Counted from the stretch's first letter, positions 25,712-35,271 are shown. The stretch is DNA of 64,000 bases from an uncultured Prevotella sp. (GCA_945869265.1 CAMBOI010000002.1:1-64000), one strand, 5' to 3'. Notes: generated from the letters alone by a model not told the origin. Program-made: numbers and translations.

Positions 25712-27052
25712 ATGAAAAAGGTATTTTCAATTATATCAGTTTTCTTGTTTGCGACATCACAGATGATGGCACAGGAGGCAAAGCAATGGACTCTGCAGGA
25801 GTGCATTCAGTATGCCCTCGACCATAATATCCAGGTGAAGCAGCAGCAGAACACCACTCGTCAGCAGAAGATTCAGCTCGACGACAACAAGGGAAATCAT
25901 CTTCCTACTGTGGATGCATCCATCGGTCAGAATTTCTCCTTCGGACGTGGTCTTACGGCTCAAAATACATACGAGAACACCAATACTTCGAGTACATCGT
26001 TCCAACTCGGTGCCTCGGTGCCGCTTTTTGTAGGAGGAAAGATTGTGAATGCAGTTAAACTCTCGCAGCTCAACCTCGACGCATCTCTTGCCGACCTCGA
26101 AAGGGCGCAGGATGACATCCGCACTCAGGTGGCAAAGGCATACGTGCAGATTCTCTATGATATGGAGGTGAGCGATGTTGCAAAGCGACAAATTGCTATC
26201 GACTCTATGCAGGTGTATCGACTTGAGAGGATGATGGAGGCAGGAAAGGCCAGTCAGGCTGAGGTTTCGCAACAGAAGGCGACACTTGCGCAGAGCCGAC
26301 TCACAGCCACTAATGCCGACAACAACTATCGTCTTTCGCTTTTGGCACTCTCTCAGCTTCTCGAATTGCCCACTCCCGAGGGCTTTTCTATCGTGAAACC
26401 TGATGTGGCTGCCATCACTCCGTTGAGTGGCAATGAGGGCAGTATCGTGGCTCCTGATGTCATCTACGCCGAGGCACTCGGTGTGAAGCCCCAAATAAAG
26501 GCAGAGCAACTGCGCCTTAAGGCAACCGACTTCAATATCAAGATAGCTCGTGCCGACTATATGCCCACGCTCTCTTTCTCTGCAGGACTTGGCACCAACT
26601 ATTATAAGACGTCGGGATTTGAAGCCGATGGATTTGGCAAGCAGTTGAAGAACAACTTCAGTCAGTATCTCGGTCTAAACCTCTCCATCCCCGTGTTTAA
26701 TCATTTCTCCACCCGCAACAAGATACGCACGGCGAAGATAGACCGCGAAAACCAGGTGCTGAAACTCGAGGATACCAAGAAGACGCTCTACAAGGAGATA
26801 CAGCAGGTGTATTACAATGCAGTGGCTTCGGAGGCGAAATACACTTCAAGCCAACAGGCGGTGATGAGCAATTCGGATGCCTTTGCACTGATGAAGGCAA
26901 AATATGAGAACGGCAAGGCCAACATCACCGAGTTTAACGAGCAGAAGAACAACTTGCTCAAATCAGAGAGCGACATGGTGCAGGCAAAATATGAATACCT
27001 CTACAATTCCGCCCTCATCGACTTCTATCGTGGCAGGACTCTGAGTTTCTGA
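25712..27052 (+). CDS. TolC-family outer membrane efflux protein
   Basis: A signal peptide (MKKVFSIISVFLFATSQMMAQ) precedes two related halves with the OEP pattern (WTLQECIQYALDHNIQVKQQQ; LGVKPQIKAEQLRLKATDFNIKIARADYMPTLSFSAGLG). At 446 residues it is the usual size. It completes the five-gene export operon and is followed by a terminator. Confidence 0.93.
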   Translation: MKKVFSIISVFLFATSQMMAQEAKQWTLQECIQYALDHNIQVKQQQNTTRQQKIQLDDNKGNHLPTVDASIGQNFSFGRGLTAQNTYENTNTSSTSFQLGASVPLFVGGKIVNAVKLSQLNLDASLADLERAQDDIRTQVAKAYVQILYDMEVSDVAKRQIAIDSMQVYRLERMMEAGKASQAEVSQQKATLAQSRLTATNADNNYRLSLLALSQLLELPTPEGFSIVKPDVAAITPLSGNEGSIVAPDVIYAEALGVKPQIKAEQLRLKATDFNIKIARADYMPTLSFSAGLGTNYYKTSGFEADGFGKQLKNNFSQYLGLNLSIPVFNHFSTRNKIRTAKIDRENQVLKLEDTKKTLYKEIQQVYYNAVASEAKYTSSQQAVMSNSDAFALMKAKYENGKANITEFNEQKNNLLKSESDMVQAKYEYLYNSALIDFYRGRTLSF

Positions 27053-27091
27053 CGCAACGACTAATGTTTTTGTGCTATATATTATATTTTT

Positions 27092-27133
27092 AACGAGACT
27101 GTGCATCCTATATGGTCGCAGTCTCGTTCTTTT
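27092..27133 (+). terminator. Terminator of the MacB-like export operon
   Basis: AACGAGACTG ... CAGTCTCGTT (27092-27101 / 27119-27128) forms a 10-bp perfect stem followed by CTTTTCTT, 40 bases after the TolC-like stop codon. Confidence 0.8.
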
Positions 27134-27156
27134 CTTCTCCTGATAAAGAAATTATT

Positions 27157-27291
27157 TCATTCCGGTAACTCCTCATTGTTACGACTTTCATATTTCACAC
27201 GACCACACCTTAGAATGTGCTCCTTGAGGTTTTCGTTCTGAATCAAGTCAAATATATCCTCATTTTTATGTCTTTGTAATAAACAAAGCAT
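27157..27291 (-). CDS. Unrecognised 44-residue ORF, possibly a gene fragment
   Basis: The minus strand reads MLCLLQRHKNEDIFDLIQNE and then NLKEHILRCGRVKYESRNNEELPE before a stop. The composition is protein-like (charged, amphipathic), but I recognise no family and see no promoter. It may be the tail of a decayed gene. The remaining spacer 27292-27460 shows no ORF. Confidence 0.25.
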   Translation of the reverse strand: MLCLLQRHKNEDIFDLIQNENLKEHILRCGRVKYESRNNEELPE

Positions 27292-27466
27292 GACAAACAG
27301 TCAGCAAAGATTAAAATAATTATACTTTGCCGACATTATGGCATTTTTGCGGTTATTGGCACATGGATTGCAATATCTATTAGTGAAAGCGGAAGGCTAC
27401 AAAGAGCAACAAAAGCTTGGAGGTAGCCGGAAGCAAAGAACATTAATAGTATAACAATATAAAAAT

Positions 27467-27472
27467 AGGAGG
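27467..27472 (+). promoter_or_regulatory. Shine-Dalgarno AGGAGG before the Hsp20 gene
   Basis: AGGAGG lies 5 bases before ATG 27478. Together with the GntR gene it is one of two strong Shine-Dalgarno sites in the window, and fits a gene that needs high output under stress. Confidence 0.7.
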
Positions 27473-27477
27473 TTATT

Positions 27478-27906
27478 ATGTTACCAGTTATGAATTCAAA
27501 CAGTTGGTTCCCAACAGTGTTCGACGACTTTTTCAACAGTGATTGGATGCCAAAGATGAAGGCCACAGCGCCGGCAGTCAACGTTAAGGAAGATGCAAAG
27601 GCTTACACTATGGAAGTGGCAGTGCCCGGTATCAAGAAGGAATTCTGCAGGGTAAACATCAATGCCGACGGCAATCTCGACATTGCCATCGAGAACAAGA
27701 TGGAACACAAGGAGGAGGACAAGAAGCAGCACTACCTGCGTCGCGAGTTCAGCTACTCCAACTACCAGCAGACCTACGTGCTGCCTGACGACATCGTCAA
27801 GGACAACATCGCAGCCAAGGTGGACGACGGCGTACTGACTATCACAATGCCGAAGGTCACCAAGGACGATGTGAAGAAGATTCAGCGTCAGATTGACATA
27901 GCATAA
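27478..27906 (+). CDS. Small heat shock protein, Hsp20/alpha-crystallin family
   Basis: The 142-residue protein has an aromatic-rich N-arm (NSWFPTVFDDFFNSDWMP), an alpha-crystallin domain (AVNVKEDAKAYTMEVAVPGIKKEFCRVNI to DGVLTITMPK) and a short C-tail. It is an ATP-independent holdase for unfolding proteins. It is monocistronic, with a strong Shine-Dalgarno and its own terminator. Confidence 0.95.
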   Translation: MLPVMNSNSWFPTVFDDFFNSDWMPKMKATAPAVNVKEDAKAYTMEVAVPGIKKEFCRVNINADGNLDIAIENKMEHKEEDKKQHYLRREFSYSNYQQTYVLPDDIVKDNIAAKVDDGVLTITMPKVTKDDVKKIQRQIDIA

Positions 27907-27925
27907 CGCTATGTATCACACCCAG

Positions 27926-27966
27926 ACAGGCGAGGATTACACAGGTTAATCCCCGCCTGTTTTTGT
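27926..27966. terminator. Bidirectional terminator between hsp20 and the first propeller lipoprotein
   Basis: ACAGGCG-a-GGATTA-cacaggt-TAATCC-c-CGCCTGT followed by TTTTTG. The stem is 13 bp with one mismatch. It lies between convergent genes. Confidence 0.85.
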
Positions 27967-27973
27967 TATGGTG

Positions 27974-29443
27974 TTATCTTATAGTGCACTTTTTTCTCTC
28001 CTTTGAGTTAAGTTGCTCGCGTGCGGTGCGTATGTCGAAATCCACCTTGGTCAGAGTGAAGTCGGGACAGTTGAATGAGTCGAGGTTGTCCATGTCGGTT
28101 TTTCTCGGATTGCGTTGTGGAAGGAGGAAAGGTTTTGTTATCTTGCCCTTATCGTCTATGGAAGCTATGTAGGCACGCGAGATGGTGCCGTCCTGTCCCT
28201 TGGATGAATATACAAACCAATGGCTATTACTGCTCCAGTTGTGATAGCTCTCCGACTTGTCGGTATTTACTTCCGTGAGGGGGCGTGTCTTACCTGTGTT
28301 AAGGTCCATGAGCCAAAGGTCTGACTCGCGCTGACTAACCGGGAAATTGCATCTCAAGGCAGTGCAATACATAAGCCATCTTCCGTCGTAAGAAGGGCGT
28401 GCAAGCACATAACTTCGGTCGGTGGCAGGACCATTGAGTAGTGTGTCAACCTTTTCGCCTAATTGTCCTGTCTTGGCATCAAAGGCGATGGCGCATAAAC
28501 TGCATTTCACTTTTTCGTATTCTGCCGGTACGTTGCAGTTTTTAGATGTACTGAAATAAAGAGTTTTGCCGTCGGCAGAGAATGCGGGGAATATCTCCAA
28601 GTCGGCAGTGGAGAGTAGGGGAGAGAGGATAAGTTGACCTGTCTTTGTATCGAGCACCATCACGTCGCTAAACTTATGATACACTTCGAGGTTATGATCC
28701 TTGTCGGTAAAGAAACTCTGATGCACCGAGTTGACGGCGTAAGCACAGTATCTACCGTCAGGATGCCATGAGGCATAACTTCCGGCAGCCTTGGTAGAGT
28801 CGGTCTTTGTGTCATACCACGTTTGCTTGCCGTCCTTTTCCACAAGTGTTCCTCCGCCTTCACCTCTCACCTGCGTTGTGAATTGTCGGGGATTGGTGCG
28901 ATTGGCAGTGTGGCAGTTGAAGCACTTGCCTGGCAATGCCGTTTCGGTCATCATGGGATATTCGTCAAATGAGTGAATATCTCGTTGGTATATACCGATG
29001 TTACCGCCCACCTCATATCCTGGTTGGATGCGTCGGTAAGTGATTCCGAAGTCATCAAGTGGATATTGGCTCACGTACATCTTGAATGTGCGGTATTCCT
29101 TCCATTGTCCGTCTTCTGTCTTGGCCCTAACGGTAATGTCGATACTGCCTCCGATGTTCTGTCGGGTGAGTTCGTGCCATTCGTCAACGTCCCATTCCGC
29201 CCATTCGCCTTGTATGTGAATCTCGCCTTGCTTGCTTCCCTTGGCTATGACATCCACCTTCACGCAACCGTTTTCCTCCACGTTGAAGTCCATGGGGGCA
29301 ATGCCAGCGGGAATGGTCACGCCGATGTAGTCGGGATAGATATCCGGCAATCTGTCCACCTTCTCCGCATTATTAACGCTCTCTGTACAAGACACAAGAA
29401 GCGCCACAATCAATGTCCATATATACCCGTTAATATTCTTCAT
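27974..29443 (-). CDS. CxxCH-containing beta-propeller (PD40/TolB-like) lipoprotein, module copy 1
   Basis: A lipoprotein signal (MKNINGYIWTLIVALLVSC, lipidated Cys19) is followed by a ~130-residue beta-rich domain, then KCFNCHTAN at 173-181, a complete CxxCH c-type heme site, then PD40/WD40-like blades (SWHPDGRYCAY, FPAFSADGKTLYFS, ARPSYDGRWLMY, HNWSSNSHWFVYSSKG). Two paralogs at 41.7 and 44.1 kb keep the motif as CxNCHT. Covalent heme would need the CcsA/CcsB system. It is the last gene after the DUF6057-like membrane protein. Annotation pipelines have used names such as 'cytochrome c biosynthesis protein' for similar proteins; I do not think that is proven. Function unknown. Confidence 0.8.
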   Translation of the reverse strand: MKNINGYIWTLIVALLVSCTESVNNAEKVDRLPDIYPDYIGVTIPAGIAPMDFNVEENGCVKVDVIAKGSKQGEIHIQGEWAEWDVDEWHELTRQNIGGSIDITVRAKTEDGQWKEYRTFKMYVSQYPLDDFGITYRRIQPGYEVGGNIGIYQRDIHSFDEYPMMTETALPGKCFNCHTANRTNPRQFTTQVRGEGGGTLVEKDGKQTWYDTKTDSTKAAGSYASWHPDGRYCAYAVNSVHQSFFTDKDHNLEVYHKFSDVMVLDTKTGQLILSPLLSTADLEIFPAFSADGKTLYFSTSKNCNVPAEYEKVKCSLCAIAFDAKTGQLGEKVDTLLNGPATDRSYVLARPSYDGRWLMYCTALRCNFPVSQRESDLWLMDLNTGKTRPLTEVNTDKSESYHNWSSNSHWFVYSSKGQDGTISRAYIASIDDKGKITKPFLLPQRNPRKTDMDNLDSFNCPDFTLTKVDFDIRTAREQLNSKERKKCTIR

Positions 29444-29467
29444 TCTTCATCCTTCATTTTTTATTTT

Positions 29468-31102
29468 TTATTTAGCCTCCCTCATCATTTTCTTCACATA
29501 GGCAGCATACGCCGACCCCGGCACATTGCCTTGTTGCTGTATGGCTTGATAGGCATCGGCATATCCGTAGGGCATTTGGCTATATCCGCCGTATTGCTGC
29601 ACCCACTGCATATACCCCATAAAACTATTGAAATCGCCGTCGAGCAGCAACTGTCCCATAAAGTAGCTTAGGGCGAGGCGGTTGTCGGTGTTCTGTTGGA
29701 AAAGCAGTCCTAACATTTTGTGCTTCTCGGGATAACTATAAAGAAAACTGTCCTTATAGCGATAGCGTCGCAATTTACCCCAAGTCTCATGACTGTTCAC
29801 CTTGGCGTCGTTGTATAGATAAGTCTCGGCATCCTCTGCCCACGACTTGTAGAAAATGGTGTTCTTGAGAATGTTCAGACGCTTTTCAGCTGCCTTGTAG
29901 TCGCCGTTGACGATATAACATTCGGCAATGCGCTTTGTGCATCGTCCGCTCTGTCGGGCATTGAGTATCGACTGTTGGATGTCGGTCATATATCTCTTGG
30001 CGGAGTTAACCATGCCCAACCGCCAGAATGCCTCTGCCGTGGGGAGGTCGGACATATTGTCGCGTACCATTTGCAGGAGTAGGGCGTCGGTGCCGCTTTG
30101 CTTGAATGTGAACATCCTGTCGGCCAACTGCCCCGTCATGCCCAAGGCAAGGTTGACGCAGTTGCTGCTCATGGCAATGTCTGCTTGATGTCTCTCAGCC
30201 CTCTTGATGATGTCGTGCCATCGCTCCTGTCTCACCATTGAGTCTTGCCAAAGAATCTCATATACAAAAGGGTCGAAACCTTTGTTTATGGCGAATATAC
30301 CTACGATGGCCAACGTAGATACCTTTAATGCCAGGTGAAGATATCTGCGTGTCCTACTGAAGGTATCTTCATTTTTCCACGGGTAAAACCGTGCCGCCAA
30401 AGCTATAACTATAGGTGATAGCAACACCACATATTGCATGACGGGAGCCATAAGAGGAATACGGTAGTAATTGATGCCTCCCACCATCATACTGAGAGGC
30501 CATTGATAATCTACTACCCAATATGCCGCCATGATTGATATGGCGAATAGGGTCACATCTTCGATGAATAGTTTCCATCCATATTGCAATCCTCGGATAG
30601 CTACATATATCACGGCTGCAGGTCCTGCTGCCCAGTAAATCACGGGGACAGCCACTATATCGAATAAATAACCATGTCTGCCATACTTGCTCATGGCAAC
30701 TATTGCTCCGAGAGCCAAAACTATTGCCATGGGCAATGACATGAGAGTGTCGATGTCGCCCTGATGCCATAACATCAGCAGTGGTAGCAAGAATGTAATC
30801 GGGAATGCAGTCTTATCCCATTGCCTCACTGTCATCCACATCAACCATTGCATTGCGGCATATACCACACCTATAAGCAATGCCCCGAGCCATGGCACAT
30901 AGTAGAACTGCACCAGGAACTCACTGACATAATCAGCCATTCCTCCTGGCACTGCCATGCGTTGAAAAAAATAATCACCGGTAGTCAGCCACAGTTGGTT
31001 CTGCTCCTGATAGTTCAGTGCCTCAGGATATCCCAAGAGCCAGAACAAGAATACCGCGATACCGAATAACGCAGTAATTATCGCCCTAAGATTATTCTTC
31101 AT
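29468..31102 (-). CDS. DUF6057-like polytopic membrane protein, module copy 1
   Basis: The 544-residue protein has about ten transmembrane helices in its first ~290 residues and a helical soluble C-terminal half with TPR-like repeats (CVNLALGMTGQLADRMF, IAECYIVNGDYKAAEKRLNIL). A loop after helix 1, YQEQNQLWLTTGDYFFQRMAVPGG, recurs in the two paralogs (GYQEQFQLFLFDSSYFAERIAVPGG and YYKEQNQLFLMSADYLATYF). Each paralog adjoins a CxxCH propeller lipoprotein. No catalytic motif recognised. Order: DUF4369 lipoprotein, this gene, propeller lipoprotein. Confidence 0.75.
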   Translation of the reverse strand: MKNNLRAIITALFGIAVFLFWLLGYPEALNYQEQNQLWLTTGDYFFQRMAVPGGMADYVSEFLVQFYYVPWLGALLIGVVYAAMQWLMWMTVRQWDKTAFPITFLLPLLMLWHQGDIDTLMSLPMAIVLALGAIVAMSKYGRHGYLFDIVAVPVIYWAAGPAAVIYVAIRGLQYGWKLFIEDVTLFAISIMAAYWVVDYQWPLSMMVGGINYYRIPLMAPVMQYVVLLSPIVIALAARFYPWKNEDTFSRTRRYLHLALKVSTLAIVGIFAINKGFDPFVYEILWQDSMVRQERWHDIIKRAERHQADIAMSSNCVNLALGMTGQLADRMFTFKQSGTDALLLQMVRDNMSDLPTAEAFWRLGMVNSAKRYMTDIQQSILNARQSGRCTKRIAECYIVNGDYKAAEKRLNILKNTIFYKSWAEDAETYLYNDAKVNSHETWGKLRRYRYKDSFLYSYPEKHKMLGLLFQQNTDNRLALSYFMGQLLLDGDFNSFMGYMQWVQQYGGYSQMPYGYADAYQAIQQQGNVPGSAYAAYVKKMMREAK

Positions 31103-31111
31103 TCTTCACTC

Positions 31112-31756
31112 TTAAAAGAAGTCCACATCCTTAATACTTCCGTCCGGCATTTTCTTCTTATATGTCTTTGGGAACTGCTTGAGCAGGAAGTCGCCAAGGC
31201 TTGTGCCCTTCATGCTTTCGCCCATAGCATTTGAAGCCCTGCGGTAGTCGCGGCGCATACTCTCGAGTTTGGCTTTCATAGCCTCGGCAGTGGTAATGTC
31301 GCCTTTCTTCTCGGCATTGCGTCCGTCAATCATGAATGGCTGACATTCCATGTTAAATCTCTCTGTCCTCTCCTTCCATACCTGCAGAGAGTCGTTCTGA
31401 GGAGTACCCTTGCAAGAACTGATACTGTCGATAAACACCTGAATATCGCCCGGCTCTGTCACTATGAGCAGGTCTTGCACTCCTGTGCGGAAATGATAGT
31501 CAACTCGTATCACTCTCAAGTCGCAAGTATCGGCAGTGAATTCAAATTTCCCGTCTGCCACTACCATAGAGTCAACAGTCTCCATAGTGGCCGGTCGGGT
31601 CATTGGCACGAGAAAGATTTTCTTTCCGTTGAACTTAGGGTTAATGGTTCCCATGATATGGCACTTGCCGGTTACTGGTTTTGTGGTGGATTTACATCCT
31701 GCCATTGTCAAAGCCATCAATGTGATGGCACATACAAATAATATTTTCTTCATCAT
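31112..31756 (-). CDS. DUF4369-like lipoprotein
   Basis: The track begins 61 codons too early, inside a terminator and promoter; the start is ATG 31756 (or 31753), giving a lipoprotein signal MMKKILFVCAITLMALTMAGC. The domain GKCHIMGTINPKFNGKKIFLVPM...MVVADGKFEFT is the DUF4369 pattern, often found in front of thioredoxin-like proteins in Bacteroidota; here no thioredoxin domain follows, only a helical tail. It is first in the operon with the DUF6057-like protein (9-base gap) and the propeller lipoprotein. Confidence 0.75.
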   Translation of the reverse strand: MMKKILFVCAITLMALTMAGCKSTTKPVTGKCHIMGTINPKFNGKKIFLVPMTRPATMETVDSMVVADGKFEFTADTCDLRVIRVDYHFRTGVQDLLIVTEPGDIQVFIDSISSCKGTPQNDSLQVWKERTERFNMECQPFMIDGRNAEKKGDITTAEAMKAKLESMRRDYRRASNAMGESMKGTSLGDFLLKQFPKTYKKKMPDGSIKDVDFF

Positions 31757-31778
31757 TATTCTTTTTAGTAAAAACGCT

Positions 31779-31810
31779 GCAAAGTTACGATTTCTTTTCC
31801 AAACTGCCAA
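31779..31810 (-). promoter_or_regulatory. Promoter TTG-N20-TAACTTTG for the copy 1 module operon
   Basis: Minus-strand TTG (31810-31808) and TAACTTTG (31787-31780) are 20 bases apart. It separates the module transcript from the SusCD unit upstream. Confidence 0.75.
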
Positions 31811-31842
31811 ATGTTTTTGAGAAATATTGGTAAGAGACAGAA

Positions 31843-31881
31843 AGAAAACCCCCGCCCACCTCATGGAGAGGCAAGCGGGGA
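31843..31881 (-). terminator. Terminator of the SusC/SusD/lipoprotein operon
   Basis: On the minus strand CCCCGCTTGCCTC-tccat-GAGGTGGGCGGGG is followed by GTTTTCTTT. The GC-rich stem is 13 bp with one or two mismatches, 30 bases after the lipoprotein stop. Confidence 0.85.
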
Positions 31882-31911
31882 CGAACAGTAATTTAACTAC
31901 TAAAACCAAAA

Positions 31912-33399
31912 TTACTTTTTCTTGAATGCCCACCAAGTGGCTTCACCCCAACCGGCTGTGCCAGGAGCTGCGTAGATGAGCTGCAGTTGGTCTTCGGTAG
32001 CCTTAAGAATTTCGAATTCTGTAGGCTTGGTTCCGCCACCATTAATCTGGAATGGGAAGAGAATAGAACCTGGGTCTGTTACGAGAGTTCCGTATGCCCA
32101 TGTTGCCAGTGAGCCATCGATAGAAGCCTGGGTGCGCTTACCCATCTGCCAGTTCTTAATCTCGAACTTACCACTGCGGATTTCCTTGCCGGAACCATCG
32201 TAAGACTTCACTGCACTTGTCTTCCAGTCGAATGTCATGTAAGCGTCTGCGCTTTCCTCGCCTGTAGCAACGCCAGTGTCAGAGTGCTGGAGCTGACCAG
32301 TGAGTTCCTCAGGAGTAGCACCCCACCAGATTCCACTAGTCCAATCTTCGCCAGGAGCATAACCGAGGTTACCCCATACAGCACCATCTGCACGTAACTC
32401 AGTATCCCAAGTCCATGCTTTAGTGCCAAAGCCTGTGAGAGCACACTCTGCGTCAGAAGAGCTCTTGAATGCCCACCATGTGGCCTCGCCCCAACCGGCT
32501 GTGCCAGGAGCTGCATATATAAGCTGGAGATGGCTTGCATCAAGTTTGACAATTTCGAATGATGTAGGCTTGGTTCCGCCACCATTAATCTGGAATGGGA
32601 AGAGAATTGCACCTTCTGTAGTCTTCAGAGTACCATAAGACCAGTTTGCAACAGAACCATCAATTGAAGGAACATTCTTCTCGCCTGTGTAACCCTCTAC
32701 AGAGTACTTACCGCTACGAATCTGGTTGCCAGCAGCGTCGTAAGTCTTTATGTTACCATCATCATAGAACTCCATATATGCGCCAGCTGCCTCTTCGCCT
32801 GTAGCAACACCAGTATCTGAATGTTGCAACTGAGTCAGAAGACCTGCAGGGTCAGAACCCCACCAGATTCCACTAGTCCAATCTTCGCCAGGAGCATAAC
32901 CGAGGTTACCCCATACAGCACCATCTGCACGTAACTCAGTATCCCACTCCCAAACCTTATATCCGTAAGCGTCAGAAGCGAGGACACGCATTTCGGGTGT
33001 CAACTCCAATGGTACAAATACATTACATGTTTTCTCTGCAATAACCTTTGAACCGTCGAAGTTCATTGTTTCTACATAGAAAGTCTGTTCATTGGGATTG
33101 CCACGCTTCGGTACTATTTTGAACTTGCCGTTGGCAACACCAGAAACGAGAACATTCTCTACTCCATCTGCATCCTTCTGATAGATGCGAACAACTCGTG
33201 ACGGAGATGTCGTGAAGGTGAAGTAGTTACCATCTTCTTTCTCCTGAGTGTAGGTTTCGTCATACTGTTTGAATGAGAAACCGTCAGAAAGCTGCTGCTC
33301 AGACAAGCTGCTGCTTGGCATACTGATGTCGTCCTTTGAGGGATCGCAGGCAGTTAGCAAGCCCACGGCAGCCATCATGAATATAATTGATTTTTTCAT
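31912..33399 (-). CDS. Lipoprotein with two tandem ~180-residue repeats (SusE/F position)
   Basis: Lipoprotein signal MKKSIIFMMAAVGLLTAC (Cys18) with acidic residues after the Cys, as in surface-exported Bacteroidota lipoproteins. After an Ig-like ~130 residues come two near-identical units, each with WDTELRADGAVWGNLGYAPG, EDWTSGIWWG, QLQHSDTGVATGEE, LFPFQINGGGTKP and AAPGTAGWGEATWWAFK. The duplication is visible in DNA, including 90 identical bases 537 apart. Third in the SusC-SusD operon, it probably binds the transported glycan or ligand at the surface; the Trp-rich repeats fit that (inference). Confidence 0.8.
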   Translation of the reverse strand: MKKSIIFMMAAVGLLTACDPSKDDISMPSSSLSEQQLSDGFSFKQYDETYTQEKEDGNYFTFTTSPSRVVRIYQKDADGVENVLVSGVANGKFKIVPKRGNPNEQTFYVETMNFDGSKVIAEKTCNVFVPLELTPEMRVLASDAYGYKVWEWDTELRADGAVWGNLGYAPGEDWTSGIWWGSDPAGLLTQLQHSDTGVATGEEAAGAYMEFYDDGNIKTYDAAGNQIRSGKYSVEGYTGEKNVPSIDGSVANWSYGTLKTTEGAILFPFQINGGGTKPTSFEIVKLDASHLQLIYAAPGTAGWGEATWWAFKSSSDAECALTGFGTKAWTWDTELRADGAVWGNLGYAPGEDWTSGIWWGATPEELTGQLQHSDTGVATGEESADAYMTFDWKTSAVKSYDGSGKEIRSGKFEIKNWQMGKRTQASIDGSLATWAYGTLVTDPGSILFPFQINGGGTKPTEFEILKATEDQLQLIYAAPGTAGWGEATWWAFKKK

Positions 33400-33438
33400 T
33401 GCTTTTTCAATTTGATTAATGATTATACATCTCTTTTA

Positions 33439-35250
33439 TTACCAGCCTCCGTATTCAGAGTCAGCACCTGTCCAACCCTCGTTCTGTACAACAGTACCGA
33501 GTGCCACCTGGGTGTCAGGCATCTTTTGGAATCCGGCAGTTGCGTTGTAACGTACGCTGTAGCCTCCGTTGTGGCTGGCAGCCTCGTTCTTTGCAGGCGA
33601 ACCGCAGTAATAGATGTCCTGACCTTCTTGTTTGTCAAGAGCTACAGAGGCAATGTGCCAACGGCGGATGTCGTTCCAACGGATACCCTCGCAAGCAAAC
33701 TCCCAGCGACGCTCATCCTGGAGAGCCTTGAGTGTATAGGTTGAAATTGGGTCAAGTCCAGCACGGGCACGCACCTTGTTGATACCAGTCACGTCTTCCT
33801 TCAACTCCGACTGCATAAGCAGTACGTCAGCGAAGCGGATAAGAACCTGGTCGTGGATGTTGTCGAGCTGGAAGTTGTTACCATAACCACCCTGCTGACC
33901 GCCAGTCATACCATACATACATGTCTCGAAGCAGAATGCATATTCAGGAGCGGGGTTGCCGTCAGAACCAGGGATTGTACCATCGTTCTTGCATGCGATA
34001 GGCGACCACTTCTTTGCATAATAGTCGGTCTCCTGCACGAAGTCAGCCCAACCGCCACGTCCGTAGTTTGGCATTTCCTTAGTATCGTTAACGTCGCAGA
34101 TGGTAGCCTTCAGACGAATGTCGTTAGGCTCGGCAACCTTCCAGTCTTTCACGAGGTTGGGAGCAACAGGACCTGCGCCCCATCCCTGACCGAACGGGAA
34201 TGTATTTTTTATGTCCTGACCGCCACGAACACCGAAGTGAAGGGCATAGCCGTTTGAGTATCCGATAGTGGTGCTCCAAGAAGCCTGCTTGTTAAACTTG
34301 ATGGCGAACATTGACTCCGGGTTAATGCCATTGTCGTTTTCCACCCAAGCAAGTCCCTTACCGGCAGCGTAAGGATAGTCGTTGATGGTCTTTTTGTTTG
34401 TATAAGCCCAAAGGTTGCGGAAGTCATCTACCAGTGAGTAACCGGAATTGTTAACACAGTCGTCGATATATCCGATAACATCCTGCTTTGTCAGAGTTGT
34501 TCCGTCTGGAAGTTCTACTGATGTAAGAGGGTTGTAGGTTGTGCTAACCATGTCTGCCACGGTAGTACCATTGCAGTACATACCAGTGTAGAACAACCAT
34601 GCACGTCCGAGCATAGCCTCTGCAGTGTATTTGTCAACATGACCAACGCGAGAAGAGTTGAGACTGTTCTCAGCAGGCATTGAAGACGCTGCGTCGCGGA
34701 GGTCCTGGAGAATCTGTCCCCAGAGCACCTTTACGTCGCCCTGCTTGTTGTCGGCCTCGGCAGCATTTCTTACCAAAGGTACGTTGCCGTACATTGAGGC
34801 AAGCTCATAGTAGTAGAAAGCGCGGAGGAACTTTGCCTCACCGATAGCCTGGTTCTTAACGTCCTCAGACATGCTTTCTGAACCTTCGAGCACTTCGAGA
34901 AGGGTGTTGGCACGTGAGATACCCTTGAAACGGTCGGCATAGAACTGGTTGGTCATGTCGGCGTTGTAGTTCATGAGCAAGTCCTCAGCCTGCATCAGCT
35001 TGTCGTTGGTACCGCCACCGCCGAGCTGGTCGTCAGAGGCCAGACAGGCATTGTAGAGGAACGACATCTGAGGATTGGCATGTATTTCGTTCAGGTTCTG
35101 ATATACACCTGCAAGTACAGCCTCTGCGTCGGCATCAGTCTTAGGGAACTGGCTAGATGACATTTCACCAATGTTCTCCACATTGTCGATGTCGCAAGAT
35201 GCAAGTCCCATTGTGCAAAGGGCTGTTGCTATATAAAATATCTTTTTCAT
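33439..35250 (-). CDS. SusD/RagB-family outer membrane lipoprotein
   Basis: The 603-residue protein has a lipoprotein signal (MKKIFYIATALCTMGLASC), the SusD N-terminal TPR region (DADAEAVLAGVYQNLNEI; AIGEAKFLRAFYYYELASMYGNVPLV) and a C-terminal ALQDERRWEFACEGIRWNDIRRW motif that is highly typical. SusD caps the SusC channel and binds substrate. It lies 21 bases after susC. No glycosidase or peptidase adjoins to reveal the substrate. Confidence 0.96.
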   Translation of the reverse strand: MKKIFYIATALCTMGLASCDIDNVENIGEMSSSQFPKTDADAEAVLAGVYQNLNEIHANPQMSFLYNACLASDDQLGGGGTNDKLMQAEDLLMNYNADMTNQFYADRFKGISRANTLLEVLEGSESMSEDVKNQAIGEAKFLRAFYYYELASMYGNVPLVRNAAEADNKQGDVKVLWGQILQDLRDAASSMPAENSLNSSRVGHVDKYTAEAMLGRAWLFYTGMYCNGTTVADMVSTTYNPLTSVELPDGTTLTKQDVIGYIDDCVNNSGYSLVDDFRNLWAYTNKKTINDYPYAAGKGLAWVENDNGINPESMFAIKFNKQASWSTTIGYSNGYALHFGVRGGQDIKNTFPFGQGWGAGPVAPNLVKDWKVAEPNDIRLKATICDVNDTKEMPNYGRGGWADFVQETDYYAKKWSPIACKNDGTIPGSDGNPAPEYAFCFETCMYGMTGGQQGGYGNNFQLDNIHDQVLIRFADVLLMQSELKEDVTGINKVRARAGLDPISTYTLKALQDERRWEFACEGIRWNDIRRWHIASVALDKQEGQDIYYCGSPAKNEAASHNGGYSVRYNATAGFQKMPDTQVALGTVVQNEGWTGADSEYGGW

Positions 35251-35271
35251 TGTACGTTCAATTTTTAATAA

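Noticed and set aside
31757-31936. N-terminal 60 residues of the 274-residue track ORF
   Set aside because: They span a terminator hairpin and a well-spaced promoter; the lipoprotein signal begins at 31756.
34209-34427. Short ORFs opposite or overlapping susD and susC
   Set aside because: All are shadows of the long, well-matched SusD and SusC frames.
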